This document shows positions 1 to 9,343 of a DNA stretch of 47,611 nt, piece by piece (the first letter of the stretch is position 1; the number at the start of each line of letters is the position of its first letter). Made by a program: the position numbers and the translations under genes. Below the pieces are notes generated by a model, which saw only the letters and a list, made by a program, of their open reading frames with translations, made no database searches and was not told the origin of the DNA. The DNA comes from Candidatus Muproteobacteria bacterium RBG_16_65_34 (GTDB taxonomy: Bacteria; Pseudomonadota; Gammaproteobacteria; Acidiferrobacterales; Sulfurifustaceae), in assembly GCA_001785115.1 (NCBI GenBank), contig MFSU01000102.1, forward strand, positions 1 through 47,611. The letters are read 5' to 3'.

Positions 1-116
1 CTCCGTCATGCAGGCTTAGAGCTTTGGCGCTGGCCTTGGGCGCACTGCGTAGCTATCATCATCTTCAAGGCCGTCCCCTTACCTCCCACAGCAATCTGAC
101 CCTAAATTCACGAAAA

Positions 117-863
117 ATGCTGCGAACCCTACTTGTGTTGTCCCTGAGCGTGATGCTTTCCGGCCCCGTTCTTTCCGCAGAGCCCGATATCGACCAGCTT
201 AAGGCGGCGCTCGCCAAGACGTTTCCGGACACGGATTTTTCCGGGCTCAGGCTTACGCCTTCGGCGATACCCAGTCTGTATGAAGTGGACCTGGGCGGAC
301 AGATCTTTTATGTCAGCGCCGACGGAAAGCATCTCCTGGTCGGAGATATGATCGAAATCAACACCCACGCGAATCTGACGGAACGCAGGCGTGAGAGAGT
401 GGTTTTGAAGCTGTTTGACGAGGTCGGCGATCAAAACATGATCCTCATGGGGCCCGACAACCCCAAGCGCACGATCACCGTCTTCACCGACGTCGACTGT
501 CAGTATTGCGCCAAGCTCCACCTCGATGTACCCGAGCTTACAAAGCATGGTGTGAAGGTGCGATACCTGCTGTATCCCCGTAACGGGCTGGAGTCGGAGA
601 CCTATAAGCGCTCAGTGGCCGTATGGTGCGCGGCCGACCGGGTGAAGGCGGTCGGGATCGCCAAAGCGGGAGGTAAAGTGGAGATGAAGACCTGCAACAA
701 TCCGGTCTCCCGGATCTACTCCCTGGGCGTGCGCCTGGGCATAAGCGGCACGCCGACGATCTTCCTGGACAATGGGAAGCGCGTCCCGGGGTACGTGCCA
801 CCGGATAGATTGTTGGCGATGCTCGGCCTTAAGGCCGCGCCGCGGGCCGCCACGACGCCCTGA
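117..863 (+). CDS. dsbC: DsbC-like thiol:disulfide interchange protein (signal peptide, CQYC motif)
   Basis: ORF 24-863; internal ATG at 117 begins a signal peptide MLRTLLVLSLSVMLSGPVLS; FTDVDCQYCAKLH and GTPTIFLDNG motifs. Confidence 0.88.
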   Translation: MLRTLLVLSLSVMLSGPVLSAEPDIDQLKAALAKTFPDTDFSGLRLTPSAIPSLYEVDLGGQIFYVSADGKHLLVGDMIEINTHANLTERRRERVVLKLFDEVGDQNMILMGPDNPKRTITVFTDVDCQYCAKLHLDVPELTKHGVKVRYLLYPRNGLESETYKRSVAVWCAADRVKAVGIAKAGGKVEMKTCNNPVSRIYSLGVRLGISGTPTIFLDNGKRVPGYVPPDRLLAMLGLKAAPRAATTP

Positions 864-925
864 TCGTCGGGACTGCGGTGCTATTGGAACCTTGAGTTCG
901 CCCCGCGTCCCAAGGAGGCGTCTTT

Positions 926-1999
926 CTGGACCCAGAGATCGTAAGACTCAACAAACAGATCCGCGACAACGAACGGATCTGGTCCGGTTTCCGACGGATC
1001 GAGCTCAAAATGGTCGCCTCGCAATCCCTGCGGGAGCTGATCTCCGTGCTCATCACGGATATTCCCGGGGCCTTCCCCGGAATCGATTGTGTGACGATTG
1101 CCTGTCTCGATCCCGAGTACGAGCTGGCGCGCCTCCTGGAGCAGGGTGGTCAGCCGCAGGATTTCGAGACGAGCGCTTTTATCCCACTCACGCGTGAAGC
1201 CCTGGATGCGCTTTTCCCTGTTCCCTGGACCCCGCGGCTAGGTCGTGGGGATGAGCGGATGCGCGCGCTCCTATTCCCGGGCCTTCCCCGGCCGGCGGCG
1301 TCGATGGCGCTCGCGCCGCTGGTGCTGCGGGAGAAGCTGATCGGCTGTCTCAACCAGGCAAGTATGGATCCGCTGCATTTCGCGACGGACACGGCGACGG
1401 ACCTCCTGGAGCACCTTGCGGCGATCACCGCGTTGTGCGTCGACAATGCCGTGAGCCACGAACGCCTGAAGCTCGACGGTCTGACCGACCCGCTCACCGC
1501 CGTGGCCAACCGGCGCTTTTTCGAGCGCCGCATGGCCGAGGAGGTGGAGCGCTGGGAGCGACATCAGGAACCTCTGACGTGCATGCTGGTGGACGTCGAT
1601 CATTTCAAGCACATCAACGACCGCTACGGGCATCAGATCGGCGACAACGCACTCAAGCGGGTGGCCGAGCTGTTGGGCCAGGATCTGCGCGGCTCCGACG
1701 TACTCGCGCGTTATGGGGGAGAGGAGTTCGTGCTGCTCTTGCCCGGCACCACCGAGCAACATGGGTTCATGATCGCCGACCGTCTGCGTTCCCGGGTGGC
1801 CGCCGGAGCGTTTCCGGGGCCCGAACGAAGTCCGATCCACATCACCGTGAGCATCGGATTGGCCTGTCTAACCGCGGGCCCGGCGCCCGAGCGGGCGGCG
1901 TCGGGAGAATGGCTGTTCCGGGAGGCTGATACCGCGCTTTATGCCGCCAAGCGGACTGGGCGCAACCGCGTCGTCACTCGCTCCGAGACCCATGCTTAG
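926..1999 (+). CDS. DUF484/GAF-like sensor + GGDEF diguanylate cyclase
   Basis: GGEEF motif (ARYGGEEFVLLLP); first ATG at 1010, but in-frame homologous-looking sequence continues upstream to a CTG at 926 preceded by AAGGAGG. Confidence 0.8.
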   Translation: MDPEIVRLNKQIRDNERIWSGFRRIELKMVASQSLRELISVLITDIPGAFPGIDCVTIACLDPEYELARLLEQGGQPQDFETSAFIPLTREALDALFPVPWTPRLGRGDERMRALLFPGLPRPAASMALAPLVLREKLIGCLNQASMDPLHFATDTATDLLEHLAAITALCVDNAVSHERLKLDGLTDPLTAVANRRFFERRMAEEVERWERHQEPLTCMLVDVDHFKHINDRYGHQIGDNALKRVAELLGQDLRGSDVLARYGGEEFVLLLPGTTEQHGFMIADRLRSRVAAGAFPGPERSPIHITVSIGLACLTAGPAPERAASGEWLFREADTALYAAKRTGRNRVVTRSETHA

Positions 2000-2137
2000 A
2001 GTTCATCTGCGATTTTGGTGCGTAAATAACCCGCGGACACAGGACTTATATTCATTTTTTTGAATATAGTGTGCTATAGCCAAGTTATTGTCGTTAAAGG
2101 AAAAAAATATATTTATTGAATAGCTCCAAAGTCATTC

Positions 2138-2165
2138 TTGATTTTTTTTCCGCCCTGTCTATAGT
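2138..2165 (+). promoter_or_regulatory. candidate sigma70 promoter TTGATT-N16-TATAGT
   Basis: read directly; lies just upstream of the GGA-rich RNA candidate. Confidence 0.55.
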
Positions 2166-2171
2166 GATTGT

Positions 2172-2317
2172 CATGGCAAGGACGCCAACATGGATGTAAG
2201 CCAGATTATCACTAGAGTTTTTGCAGGGATGTCCCCATGAAGCAGGGAAGCTTCACTGGTGGAGGGTAAGTCGGTTACCCTGAAGTACCCAAAGGCGGCC
2301 GCGATGGCCGCCTTTTT
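2172..2317 (+). ncRNA. candidate GGA-rich small RNA (CsrB/RsmY/RsmZ-like)
   Basis: promoter-like element, five GGA motifs at 2180, 2192, 2227, 2246 and 2261 (several in hairpin loops), strong intrinsic terminator, convergent with fdxA so not a leader of an adjacent gene. Confidence 0.5.
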
Positions 2318-2319
2318 TT
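2292..2319 (+). terminator. intrinsic terminator ggcggcc-gcgat-ggccgcc-T7
   Basis: 7-bp perfect stem followed by ttttttt. Confidence 0.9.
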
Positions 2320-2519
2320 ATCCCGCGGTCCTTACGGACCCCCCACCCCCGATCGTTCGGGTTTTTCGGAGTGGCGGCGGCTTCGCCGTCGGGACGGTTC
2401 TCGCTGGCGAAATAAGCCGTGAAGATGCGCCGGTTGGAGAGGGCACGCGACACGCGCGGGCCTGTGGGTCGGTGAGGCGATTTGCGCGTAACGCAGAAGC
2501 GGTGCGCGCAACCGCGCGG

Positions 2520-2843
2520 TCAGCGATCGAGGTATTTGAGTTTGTCGGGTTTGTTATCCCATTCCGCAGCGTCCGGCGGCGCGTCTTTTTTCTCGGTAAT
2601 CACGGGCCATTTCTTGGCCAGCTCGGCGTTGATCGGGGTGAAGTGTTTCTGATTCTCGGGCAGGTCGTCTTCGGCGAAGATTGCGTTCACCGGGCATTCG
2701 GGCACGCACAGCGTGCAGTCGATGCACTCGTCCGGGTCGATCACCAGAAAATTCGGCCCCTCGTGGAAGCAGTCCACGGGACAGACCTCCACGCAGTCGG
2801 TGTATTTGCAGCGGATGCAGTTTTCGGTGACGACGTAAGCCAT
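2520..2843 (-). CDS. fdxA: seven-iron (3Fe-4S/4Fe-4S) ferredoxin
   Basis: [55 protein letters not shown]; internal ATG with RBS-like gagagg. Confidence 0.95.
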   Translation of the reverse strand: MAYVVTENCIRCKYTDCVEVCPVDCFHEGPNFLVIDPDECIDCTLCVPECPVNAIFAEDDLPENQKHFTPINAELAKKWPVITEKKDAPPDAAEWDNKPDKLKYLDR

Positions 2844-3177
2844 TTCCTCTCTCCAGATAAAAAAACGCGTGCGAATGATACAAACTTCGTCTGCATGGTT
2901 GAATACCCGCGAGGCGCGTACCCCGCTTGCGCGGTCGAATTGTACGGAGCGGGGCCGTATCGTAACTTGATCGCGATCAATTGGCAGTGTGCGGCCGCAG
3001 CTTTCGCCGATCGAAGCCGGGGGTTTGCACGTTGTGCGGCGCGCAAATTTCCGCACCGGCGGGTAACCTCGCGGCGCCGCGATAACCGTATGGATCGTGG
3101 CCGCGCGTGTTTCCGGTAATTATTGCCGGTGTCGCGTAGTGTATGATTGGCGCGGAAAAATTCAGTCAACTGCACCC

Positions 3178-4845
3178 ATGATCTCGGAGGCCTGTGCGGT
3201 GGAATTTACCTTCTCCATCCCGGCGAAACGAGTATCGGCCTGGAGCGCGGAGACTGAGCCGAAAGCGGCGCGCGCCTGGCTGGCAACGCTGCCGCTGGCG
3301 GATGCCGCCGAGACGGCGCGCGAACTCTACCAGTCACTCTATGCGCTTAACCGGATGAAGCTCGACGCTTCCCGGCGCTTCGACCTCATGGAGCTGCATC
3401 GCGATCCCGTGGCGCAGGTTTCCTCCGCATTGCTGTCCGACTATGCGCGGCTTCCGCTCGCGCTCACCGCCCGGATGCGACCGCGGGCTGAACTTGCACG
3501 CGAACTGCACCGGGAGATGGCCTACGGCTATAAGTGCACGTTGCAGGATATGCAGCAGTCCTGGCGGCTCCCGGGGAAACGCCGGATGCTCGCCGCATCC
3601 GCCGAGCGGGCCATGCGCGCGCTCGGCGAGGTGCTGCTGCGGTCGTATCAGGCGTACCTGCCGTATCCCGCCGGCGTCTGGAAAGAGATCCACGCGCTGT
3701 ATCTTTACTCGGAGGCGAACGGCTGGCTTGACGAGCCGCTCGATAATCCCGACGGCGGTCCGGACGTGACGCCGCTTACCCTCGAGCGGCGTTACCTCCA
3801 GATACTGCTGCTCGGCCTGTGTAACCCATACCAGTTGCCGCAGGGCGCGGGTTTCCAGATTCATCGGTTTCTGGAAACCTGGTCCGCCAAGGCGCGGTTG
3901 CAGCGAAATCGGCCCGCCGGCGCCGCAGGCTGTTTTCTCGTGGATACGTCGACGGATGCGCCTCCTTTTCCCGTCTCATCGGATACGACGCCGTCGACCG
4001 ACACGGGCCATCGCGTACTGCACACCATCGAACTCGTGCAGACGATCCACGTCTTCATGCTGCGCTTGCAAAAGGGCGAGTCCGTTTCGTCCGGGGACCT
4101 GCGTCTCGATTGCACCGGTCAGGCCTGTCTGGACCTCCTGCGCCGTATGATGCGTGCCTGGGGGGCAGCGGCGCGGCGTCAGCATACGCGCATGAAACGC
4201 CGCGGCTATCTCTCGCTGTGCTCCGGCGTGCCGGCGCTTCATTTCTTCAGCAGCGGCCGACCTGCGTCCGAACCCGCGCAGGCTGAACCGGACACCGAGG
4301 GGCACGCGTTTGCGCCAGCGGAGGAGGGCATCGCGTCCGATTCCGCGAACGCGGCGCCCGCGCGTGCACTGTATCGCATCGACCGCTGGCAGATCCGGGA
4401 CATCGGCCCGCAGGGCCTGGCGCTTTCGAGCCGCGTCGTCGACGTGGCGACGGCCGTTCGGATCGGCGACGTAATCGGTGTGCAGCGGGTCAATGCGATC
4501 GGACGCTGGAGCGCCGGTGTCGTGCGCTGGTTCAAGCATCCCGAGGTAGACCGTATTGAAATCGGCGTGGAGCTGTTGGCGCCCGAGGTCACGGCGGTGA
4601 TGGCGGCCCCGGTGTCGGAGGTTCATTCGCTGCATCCGCGCTACGCGCCGGCACTGTTGCTGCCCGCGGTAGCGGCCGTAAACAACCCGCCCGCGCTGCT
4701 CGTTTCGCGCGGACTGTATGAACCGGGAATGAGTCTGTCGCTGCGCGACGGCGATCAGTCGCTACGCACGGCGCGGTTGTTGAAATTCCTTGAGCGCGCC
4801 GACGGCTTCGACCTGTTCGCTTTCGCTGTAGCGAAACAAATTTGA
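3178..4845 (+). CDS. conserved hypothetical protein with C-terminal PilZ-like domain
   Basis: ORF; C-terminal DIGPQGLALSSR...IGVELLAP is PilZ-like. Confidence 0.6.
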   Translation: MISEACAVEFTFSIPAKRVSAWSAETEPKAARAWLATLPLADAAETARELYQSLYALNRMKLDASRRFDLMELHRDPVAQVSSALLSDYARLPLALTARMRPRAELARELHREMAYGYKCTLQDMQQSWRLPGKRRMLAASAERAMRALGEVLLRSYQAYLPYPAGVWKEIHALYLYSEANGWLDEPLDNPDGGPDVTPLTLERRYLQILLLGLCNPYQLPQGAGFQIHRFLETWSAKARLQRNRPAGAAGCFLVDTSTDAPPFPVSSDTTPSTDTGHRVLHTIELVQTIHVFMLRLQKGESVSSGDLRLDCTGQACLDLLRRMMRAWGAAARRQHTRMKRRGYLSLCSGVPALHFFSSGRPASEPAQAEPDTEGHAFAPAEEGIASDSANAAPARALYRIDRWQIRDIGPQGLALSSRVVDVATAVRIGDVIGVQRVNAIGRWSAGVVRWFKHPEVDRIEIGVELLAPEVTAVMAAPVSEVHSLHPRYAPALLLPAVAAVNNPPALLVSRGLYEPGMSLSLRDGDQSLRTARLLKFLERADGFDLFAFAVAKQI

Positions 4846-4957
4846 TCTTGAAAACTGCATCGTTAAAAAAATAGCGCGATGACCGATGACATAGTATTAG
4901 CAAATGATTATAAAGATGCGGGCCGCTCACCGGTAATGATCTTCAAAGGGTACCCGC

Positions 4958-4971
4958 TTGATGTATGTCAA
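4958..4971. promoter_or_regulatory. FNR/DNR/NnrR-type box TTGATGTATGTCAA upstream of nirK
   Basis: near-perfect match to TTGAT-N4-ATCAA. Confidence 0.65.
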
Positions 4972-5131
4972 AAAGTATCTTGAGGAAAGACCTAGTATTC
5001 CGGTCTTGGATTTGATACTAATTCCACCCGTCTGTACCCAGGCAGACTCGTGCTTCACCAGTTACCTTCGATACGCCTGAAAAATAATCCTTAAAATCCT
5101 TAATCCATAAAATCGCTTGAAGGAGATCGTA

Positions 5132-6184
5132 ATGCCAAAACAGAAAATCCTTACAGGGATCCTGCCGGGACTTGTTTCCGTGCTGGGTGTTGCGCTTGCT
5201 GGCGCCGCGCTGCCTTCCGTAGCCGCCGAGGGTGGGCTTGTCACCATCTCGCGCGATGCGGCGGATCTGCCCGGACCTCTGGCGAAGGGCGCGCCGAAAA
5301 CGCACAAGATCACGATCGAGGCCAAGGAGATTACCGCTGACCTCGGGGATGGTACGAAATATAACTTCTGGACCTTCGATGGCAAGGTTCCGGGTCGGTT
5401 CCTGCGTGTGCGCGAAGGCGACACGGTCGAACTGACCTTCAAGAACGCTCCGGACAGCAAGCTGATGCACTCCATCGACCTGCATGCCGTGACCGGTCCG
5501 GGCGGCGGCGCGGTCGCCACTCAGACTGCTCCGGGTCAGTCCAAGACCTTCAGCTTCAAGGCTCTGAATCCGGGTGTGTACGTGTATCACTGCGCGACGC
5601 ACTTGATTCACCAGCACATCTCGAACGGCATGTACGGTCTTATCATGGTCGAGCCGAAGAACGGGATGAAGAAGGTTGACCGCGAGTTCTACGTGATGCA
5701 GGGCGAGCTCTACACCGTGGAGAAGATTCGAAGCGCTCCCAAAGGCACGCTGTTGACCCACAGCCCGGATAAAATGGCCGCCGAGCAGGCGGAGTACGTG
5801 GTGTTCAACGGTCATGGCGGTGTGGCACCGCTCGACGGGAGCTCGCTCACCATGAAGGCCAAGGTTGGCGAGACGGTGCGTATCTACTGGGGTGTCGGCG
5901 GCCCGAACTATACCTCCGCCTTCCACGTGATCGGCGAGATCTTCGACCGCGTGTACAACCAGGCCTCGCTCACCGCCCCGGCGCTGACCGATGTGCAGAC
6001 CACCGTGGTGCCGCCGGGCGGCGCGACCGTGGTCGAGTTCAAGCTCGATGTCCCGGGCGCCTACCTGCTGGTGGACCATGCCCTGACCCGTCTGTACAAG
6101 GGCGGCCTCGGCATCCTGGCGGTCGAGGGGCCGGCGAATCCGGCCGTGTTCAAGGCTGAGCAGACCTCCGGTGGCGGTCACTAA
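5132..6184 (+). CDS. nirK: copper-containing nitrite reductase
   Basis: two cupredoxin domains; HSIDLHAVTGPGGG, VYHCATHLIHQHISNGMYG, AFHVIGEIFDRVY; RBS aaggag upstream of ATG 5132. Confidence 0.93.
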   Translation: MPKQKILTGILPGLVSVLGVALAGAALPSVAAEGGLVTISRDAADLPGPLAKGAPKTHKITIEAKEITADLGDGTKYNFWTFDGKVPGRFLRVREGDTVELTFKNAPDSKLMHSIDLHAVTGPGGGAVATQTAPGQSKTFSFKALNPGVYVYHCATHLIHQHISNGMYGLIMVEPKNGMKKVDREFYVMQGELYTVEKIRSAPKGTLLTHSPDKMAAEQAEYVVFNGHGGVAPLDGSSLTMKAKVGETVRIYWGVGGPNYTSAFHVIGEIFDRVYNQASLTAPALTDVQTTVVPPGGATVVEFKLDVPGAYLLVDHALTRLYKGGLGILAVEGPANPAVFKAEQTSGGGH

Positions 6185-6213
6185 GCTCTAAACCGCGTAG
6201 CCGTACAGTAAGG

Positions 6214-6249
6214 AAGCCGCCTCGTGGGTAATCCGCGAGGCGGCTTTTT
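6214..6249 (+). terminator. intrinsic terminator after nirK (gccgcctcg...cgaggcggc-TTTTT)
   Basis: 9-bp stem followed by T-run. Confidence 0.85.
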
Positions 6250-6309
6250 ATTTGCTCCGGAAATTCTCCCGCTCGGGATTGTTCGAGACTTGCGTGCCGC
6301 TAGAAGCCG

Positions 6310-7107
6310 CTACGGCTTGAGGTCCGCCGGCAGGTAGGGCTGGATGTGGCGCAGCATCTCCGCGTAGATTTTGGGATTGCCGGCCACGATGTTGCCGCTT
6401 TCGAGGTACTTCGGACCGCCGGATAAATCCCCGACCAGACCCCCCGATTCCTGAATCAGGAGACACCCCGCGGCCATGTCCCAGACGGAGAGGCCGAATT
6501 CCCAGAAGCCGTCGAAGCGTCCGCAGGCCACGTGTGCGAGATCGAGCGCGGCCGAGCCGGCGCGCCGGATGCCGCTCGTGCGCACGAGCAGCTCGCGCAG
6601 GGTATTGATCCAGACCTCGAGGTGTTCGTTCGATCGGAACGGAAAGCCGGTGCCGAGCAGGGCATGTTCGAGATTAGGCACGCGGCTGACGCGGATGCGC
6701 CGGTCGTTAAGCTGCGCGCCGTGGCCGCGCGAGGCGGTGAAGAGCTCGTTCTTGTGCGGGTCGAACACGACCGCATGCTCGAGCCGGTCCCTGTGGCGCA
6801 GCGCGATCGAAACGGCGAATTGGGGATAGCCGTGCAGGAAATTGGTCGTGCCGTCCAGCGGATCGATGATCCAGCAGTAGTCGTTTCCCGAGTGTGCCCC
6901 CGTCTCTTCGGCCAGGATGGCGTGATCCGGATAGGCCGTGCGCAACACATGAATGATCTCGGCCTCCGCCTGACGGTCGACCTCGCTGACATAGTCATTG
7001 GGTCCTTTGGACTCGACGGTGAGTCGCTCCACCCGGTCGAGGTGGCGCATAATGGTGCGGCCGGCGCGGCGCGCGGCCTTGACCGCCGTGTTGAGCAGGG
7101 GATGCAT
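6310..7107 (-). CDS. suhB: inositol monophosphatase family protein SuhB
   Basis: MHPLLNTAVKAARRAGRTI; WIIDPLDGTTNFLHGYP motif. Confidence 0.95.
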   Translation of the reverse strand: MHPLLNTAVKAARRAGRTIMRHLDRVERLTVESKGPNDYVSEVDRQAEAEIIHVLRTAYPDHAILAEETGAHSGNDYCWIIDPLDGTTNFLHGYPQFAVSIALRHRDRLEHAVVFDPHKNELFTASRGHGAQLNDRRIRVSRVPNLEHALLGTGFPFRSNEHLEVWINTLRELLVRTSGIRRAGSAALDLAHVACGRFDGFWEFGLSVWDMAAGCLLIQESGGLVGDLSGGPKYLESGNIVAGNPKIYAEMLRHIQPYLPADLKP

Positions 7108-7226
7108 GCAGAGTCTCTTTGTAAATGACGCAGAAGCGGACGGCATTGTATCGGCGCGCGCCTTCGGTTAAAAGCGCGGTGAAGAATCCGGTTTGCCGAA
7201 ACGCCCGTCTCGACCTCGAACCCGTC

Positions 7227-7952
7227 ATGGCGCTTGCAGATATCCGCATCGTGCTCGTGCACACCACGCACCCGGGCAACATCGGGGCGGCGGCGCGCGC
7301 GATGAAGAACATGGGGCTCGCCAGCCTCTGGCTGGTGGCGCCTGAATGCTTTCCGGATCCGGAGGCCACGGCGCGCGCCACCGGCGCGGTCGACATTCTG
7401 GACGGCGCGCGGGTAGCCCCGACGCTGGATGATGCGATCGCCGGCTGCCATCTCGTCATCGGCACGAGCGCCCGCGCGCGGCGCATCGAATGGCCGGCGC
7501 TCGACCCCAGGGGATGCGCGCAGAAGCTCGCGGCGGGGGCGGCGTCGGGTTCGGTGGCGCTGCTGTTCGGACAGGAGCGCACCGGGCTGACGAACGATGA
7601 GCTCGATCGCTGCCATTACCTCGTGACCGTTCCGACCTCTCCGGACTACCCCTCGCTCAACCTCGCCGCAGCGGTGCAGATACTGGCCTATGAGATTCTG
7701 CTTGCGGCGCAATCCGCGCAGTCCGATGCACGCACACATGAAGCCTCGCCCGGCACGAGCGAGGACATGCATCATCTCTATCGCCACCTCGAGCAGGTGC
7801 TGGTCGAGGTGCAGTTCCTCGATCCGGACAATCCGCGCCTGCTCATGCGCCGTCTGCGCCGGCTGTTTAACCGCGCCAACCTCAACCGGAACGAGATCAA
7901 CATCCTGCGCGGCATCCTGACCGCCATCCAGCAGTCGCGGCGCGATGCTTGA
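7227..7952 (+). CDS. trmJ: tRNA (cytidine/uridine-2'-O-)-methyltransferase TrmJ
   Basis: SPOUT motifs [31 protein letters not shown]. Confidence 0.93.
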   Translation: MALADIRIVLVHTTHPGNIGAAARAMKNMGLASLWLVAPECFPDPEATARATGAVDILDGARVAPTLDDAIAGCHLVIGTSARARRIEWPALDPRGCAQKLAAGAASGSVALLFGQERTGLTNDELDRCHYLVTVPTSPDYPSLNLAAAVQILAYEILLAAQSAQSDARTHEASPGTSEDMHHLYRHLEQVLVEVQFLDPDNPRLLMRRLRRLFNRANLNRNEINILRGILTAIQQSRRDA

Positions 7953-8005
7953 CACGAACGCTTGGAACTCGGCCTAATCTCGGGTTTCACCGGATCGGCT
8001 TGGCG

Positions 8006-8800
8006 ATGTTTCAGTCGTTACGCGAATACGTTCAAAGCGTTTTTCAGCGCGACCCGGCGGCGCGGACCATGTTCGAGGTCCTCACCACGTATCCCGGGGT
8101 GCACGCGCTTGCGCTGCACCGCGTCGCGCACCGGTTTTGGCGCTGGCGCCTCAAATGGCTGGCGCGCTGGCTGTCGCTCCTCGCGCGCTGGCTCACCGGC
8201 ATCGAGATCCACCCGGCCGCCAAGATCGGCAAGCGGTTTTTCATCGACCACGGCATGGGGGTGGTGATCGGGGAGACCGCGGAGATCGGCGACGACTGCA
8301 CGCTGTACCACGGCGTGACCCTGGGCGGCACGAGCTGGCAGAAGGAGAAGCGCCATCCCACGCTCGCCAACAACGTGGTCGTGGGTGCGGGAGCGAAGAT
8401 TCTCGGGCCGGTTCACATCGGGGACAACGCCCGCATCGGCTCCAACTCCGTCGTGGTCAAATCGGTGCCGCCGGGAGCGACCGTGGTCGGAATCCCGGGG
8501 CGCGTGGTCACCCCCACGCCCACCGGTGCCAAGATGCTGCAGCGCCAGGCCATGGCAAAGAAGATCGGGTTCGATGCCTATGGCCTTACCCAGCAGGGCC
8601 AGGACCCGATTGCCCATGCCATCGACTGCATGCTGGATCACATGCATCTCGTTGATCAGAAAATGAAGATATTGTCATCGGCGCTCAAGCAGGCGGGCAT
8701 CAAGGTCAATCTGGAGCTTCCAGAACTGGACGTGGAAACACTCGAAAACGGCAACCCAACCACAGGGGATAAGCAGGGACCGCCCGAAGGTAATAGTTGA
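8006..8800 (+). CDS. cysE: serine O-acetyltransferase
   Basis: hexapeptide repeats, [29 protein letters not shown]. Confidence 0.95.
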   Translation: MFQSLREYVQSVFQRDPAARTMFEVLTTYPGVHALALHRVAHRFWRWRLKWLARWLSLLARWLTGIEIHPAAKIGKRFFIDHGMGVVIGETAEIGDDCTLYHGVTLGGTSWQKEKRHPTLANNVVVGAGAKILGPVHIGDNARIGSNSVVVKSVPPGATVVGIPGRVVTPTPTGAKMLQRQAMAKKIGFDAYGLTQQGQDPIAHAIDCMLDHMHLVDQKMKILSSALKQAGIKVNLELPELDVETLENGNPTTGDKQGPPEGNS

Positions 8801-8824
8801 CTAAAGTTATCAGGATTGTAGAAT
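8793..8824 (+). promoter_or_regulatory. iscR promoter (TTGACT-N16-TAGAAT) with overlapping IscR type 1-like site
   Basis: ATAGTTGACTAAAGTTATCAGGATT compared with ATASYYGACTRWWWYAGTCRRSTAT: about 20/25 by eye. Confidence 0.6.
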
Positions 8825-8857
8825 TATAAAGACCGCAACCCTTGTAGGATTTAAGCC

Positions 8858-9313
8858 ATGAAACTGACCACGAAAGGGCGTTACGCCGTTACCGCCATGC
8901 TGGATCTCGCTCTCCACTACGACAAGGGTGCGATTACGCTCGCCGACATCGCGCGGCGCCAGGGCATTTCCTTGTCCTATCTCGAGCAGTTGTTCGCGAA
9001 GCTGCGTCGCAGCGGGCTCGTGGACAGCGTCCGTGGCCCGGGCGGGGGTTATAATCTCGCCACGGAGCCCGCGAAAATCTCGGTGGCCGAGATCATCGTG
9101 GCGATCAACGAGAATATCGACGCCACGCGCTGCGGGGGCGAGAAGAACTGCCACGGCGACGAGGCCTGCCTGACGCATCAGCTCTGGGAAGACCTGAGCG
9201 TGCGTATCTATGAATTCCTGAGCGGCATCTCGCTGGCGGATCTGGTCTCCAAGCCGCACGTGCAGGAAGTGGCCTCGCGGTTGCAGGGCCGTATCCCGGT
9301 CGCGGCGCACTGA
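8858..9313 (+). CDS. iscR: Fe-S cluster regulator IscR
   Basis: [20 protein letters not shown], three-Cys region [16 protein letters not shown]. Confidence 0.97.
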   Translation: MKLTTKGRYAVTAMLDLALHYDKGAITLADIARRQGISLSYLEQLFAKLRRSGLVDSVRGPGGGYNLATEPAKISVAEIIVAINENIDATRCGGEKNCHGDEACLTHQLWEDLSVRIYEFLSGISLADLVSKPHVQEVASRLQGRIPVAAH

Positions 9314-9343
9314 GCGCGGCCGGCGAGCGGGCGCGGGGCGGTC

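Noticed and set aside
2165-2290. c-di-GMP (GEMM-I) riboswitch
   Set aside because: Some resemblance (GGACGC, GGTAAGTCGGTTACC) but the GEMM tetraloop/receptor and core are not in order, and no downstream gene lies on the same strand.
5575-5630. Unusual NirK copper site (VYHCATHLIHQHISNGMYG) as a new enzyme type
   Set aside because: Cys/His/Met spacing matches AniA-like NirK; the extra His residues are curious but not enough to claim a new class.
6456-7955. Large antisense ORFs (for example 499 aa opposite suhB/trmJ, 554 aa opposite hscA, 667 aa opposite iscS)
   Set aside because: Composition of high-GC antisense frames (Arg/Ala/His rich), full overlap with well-conserved genes.
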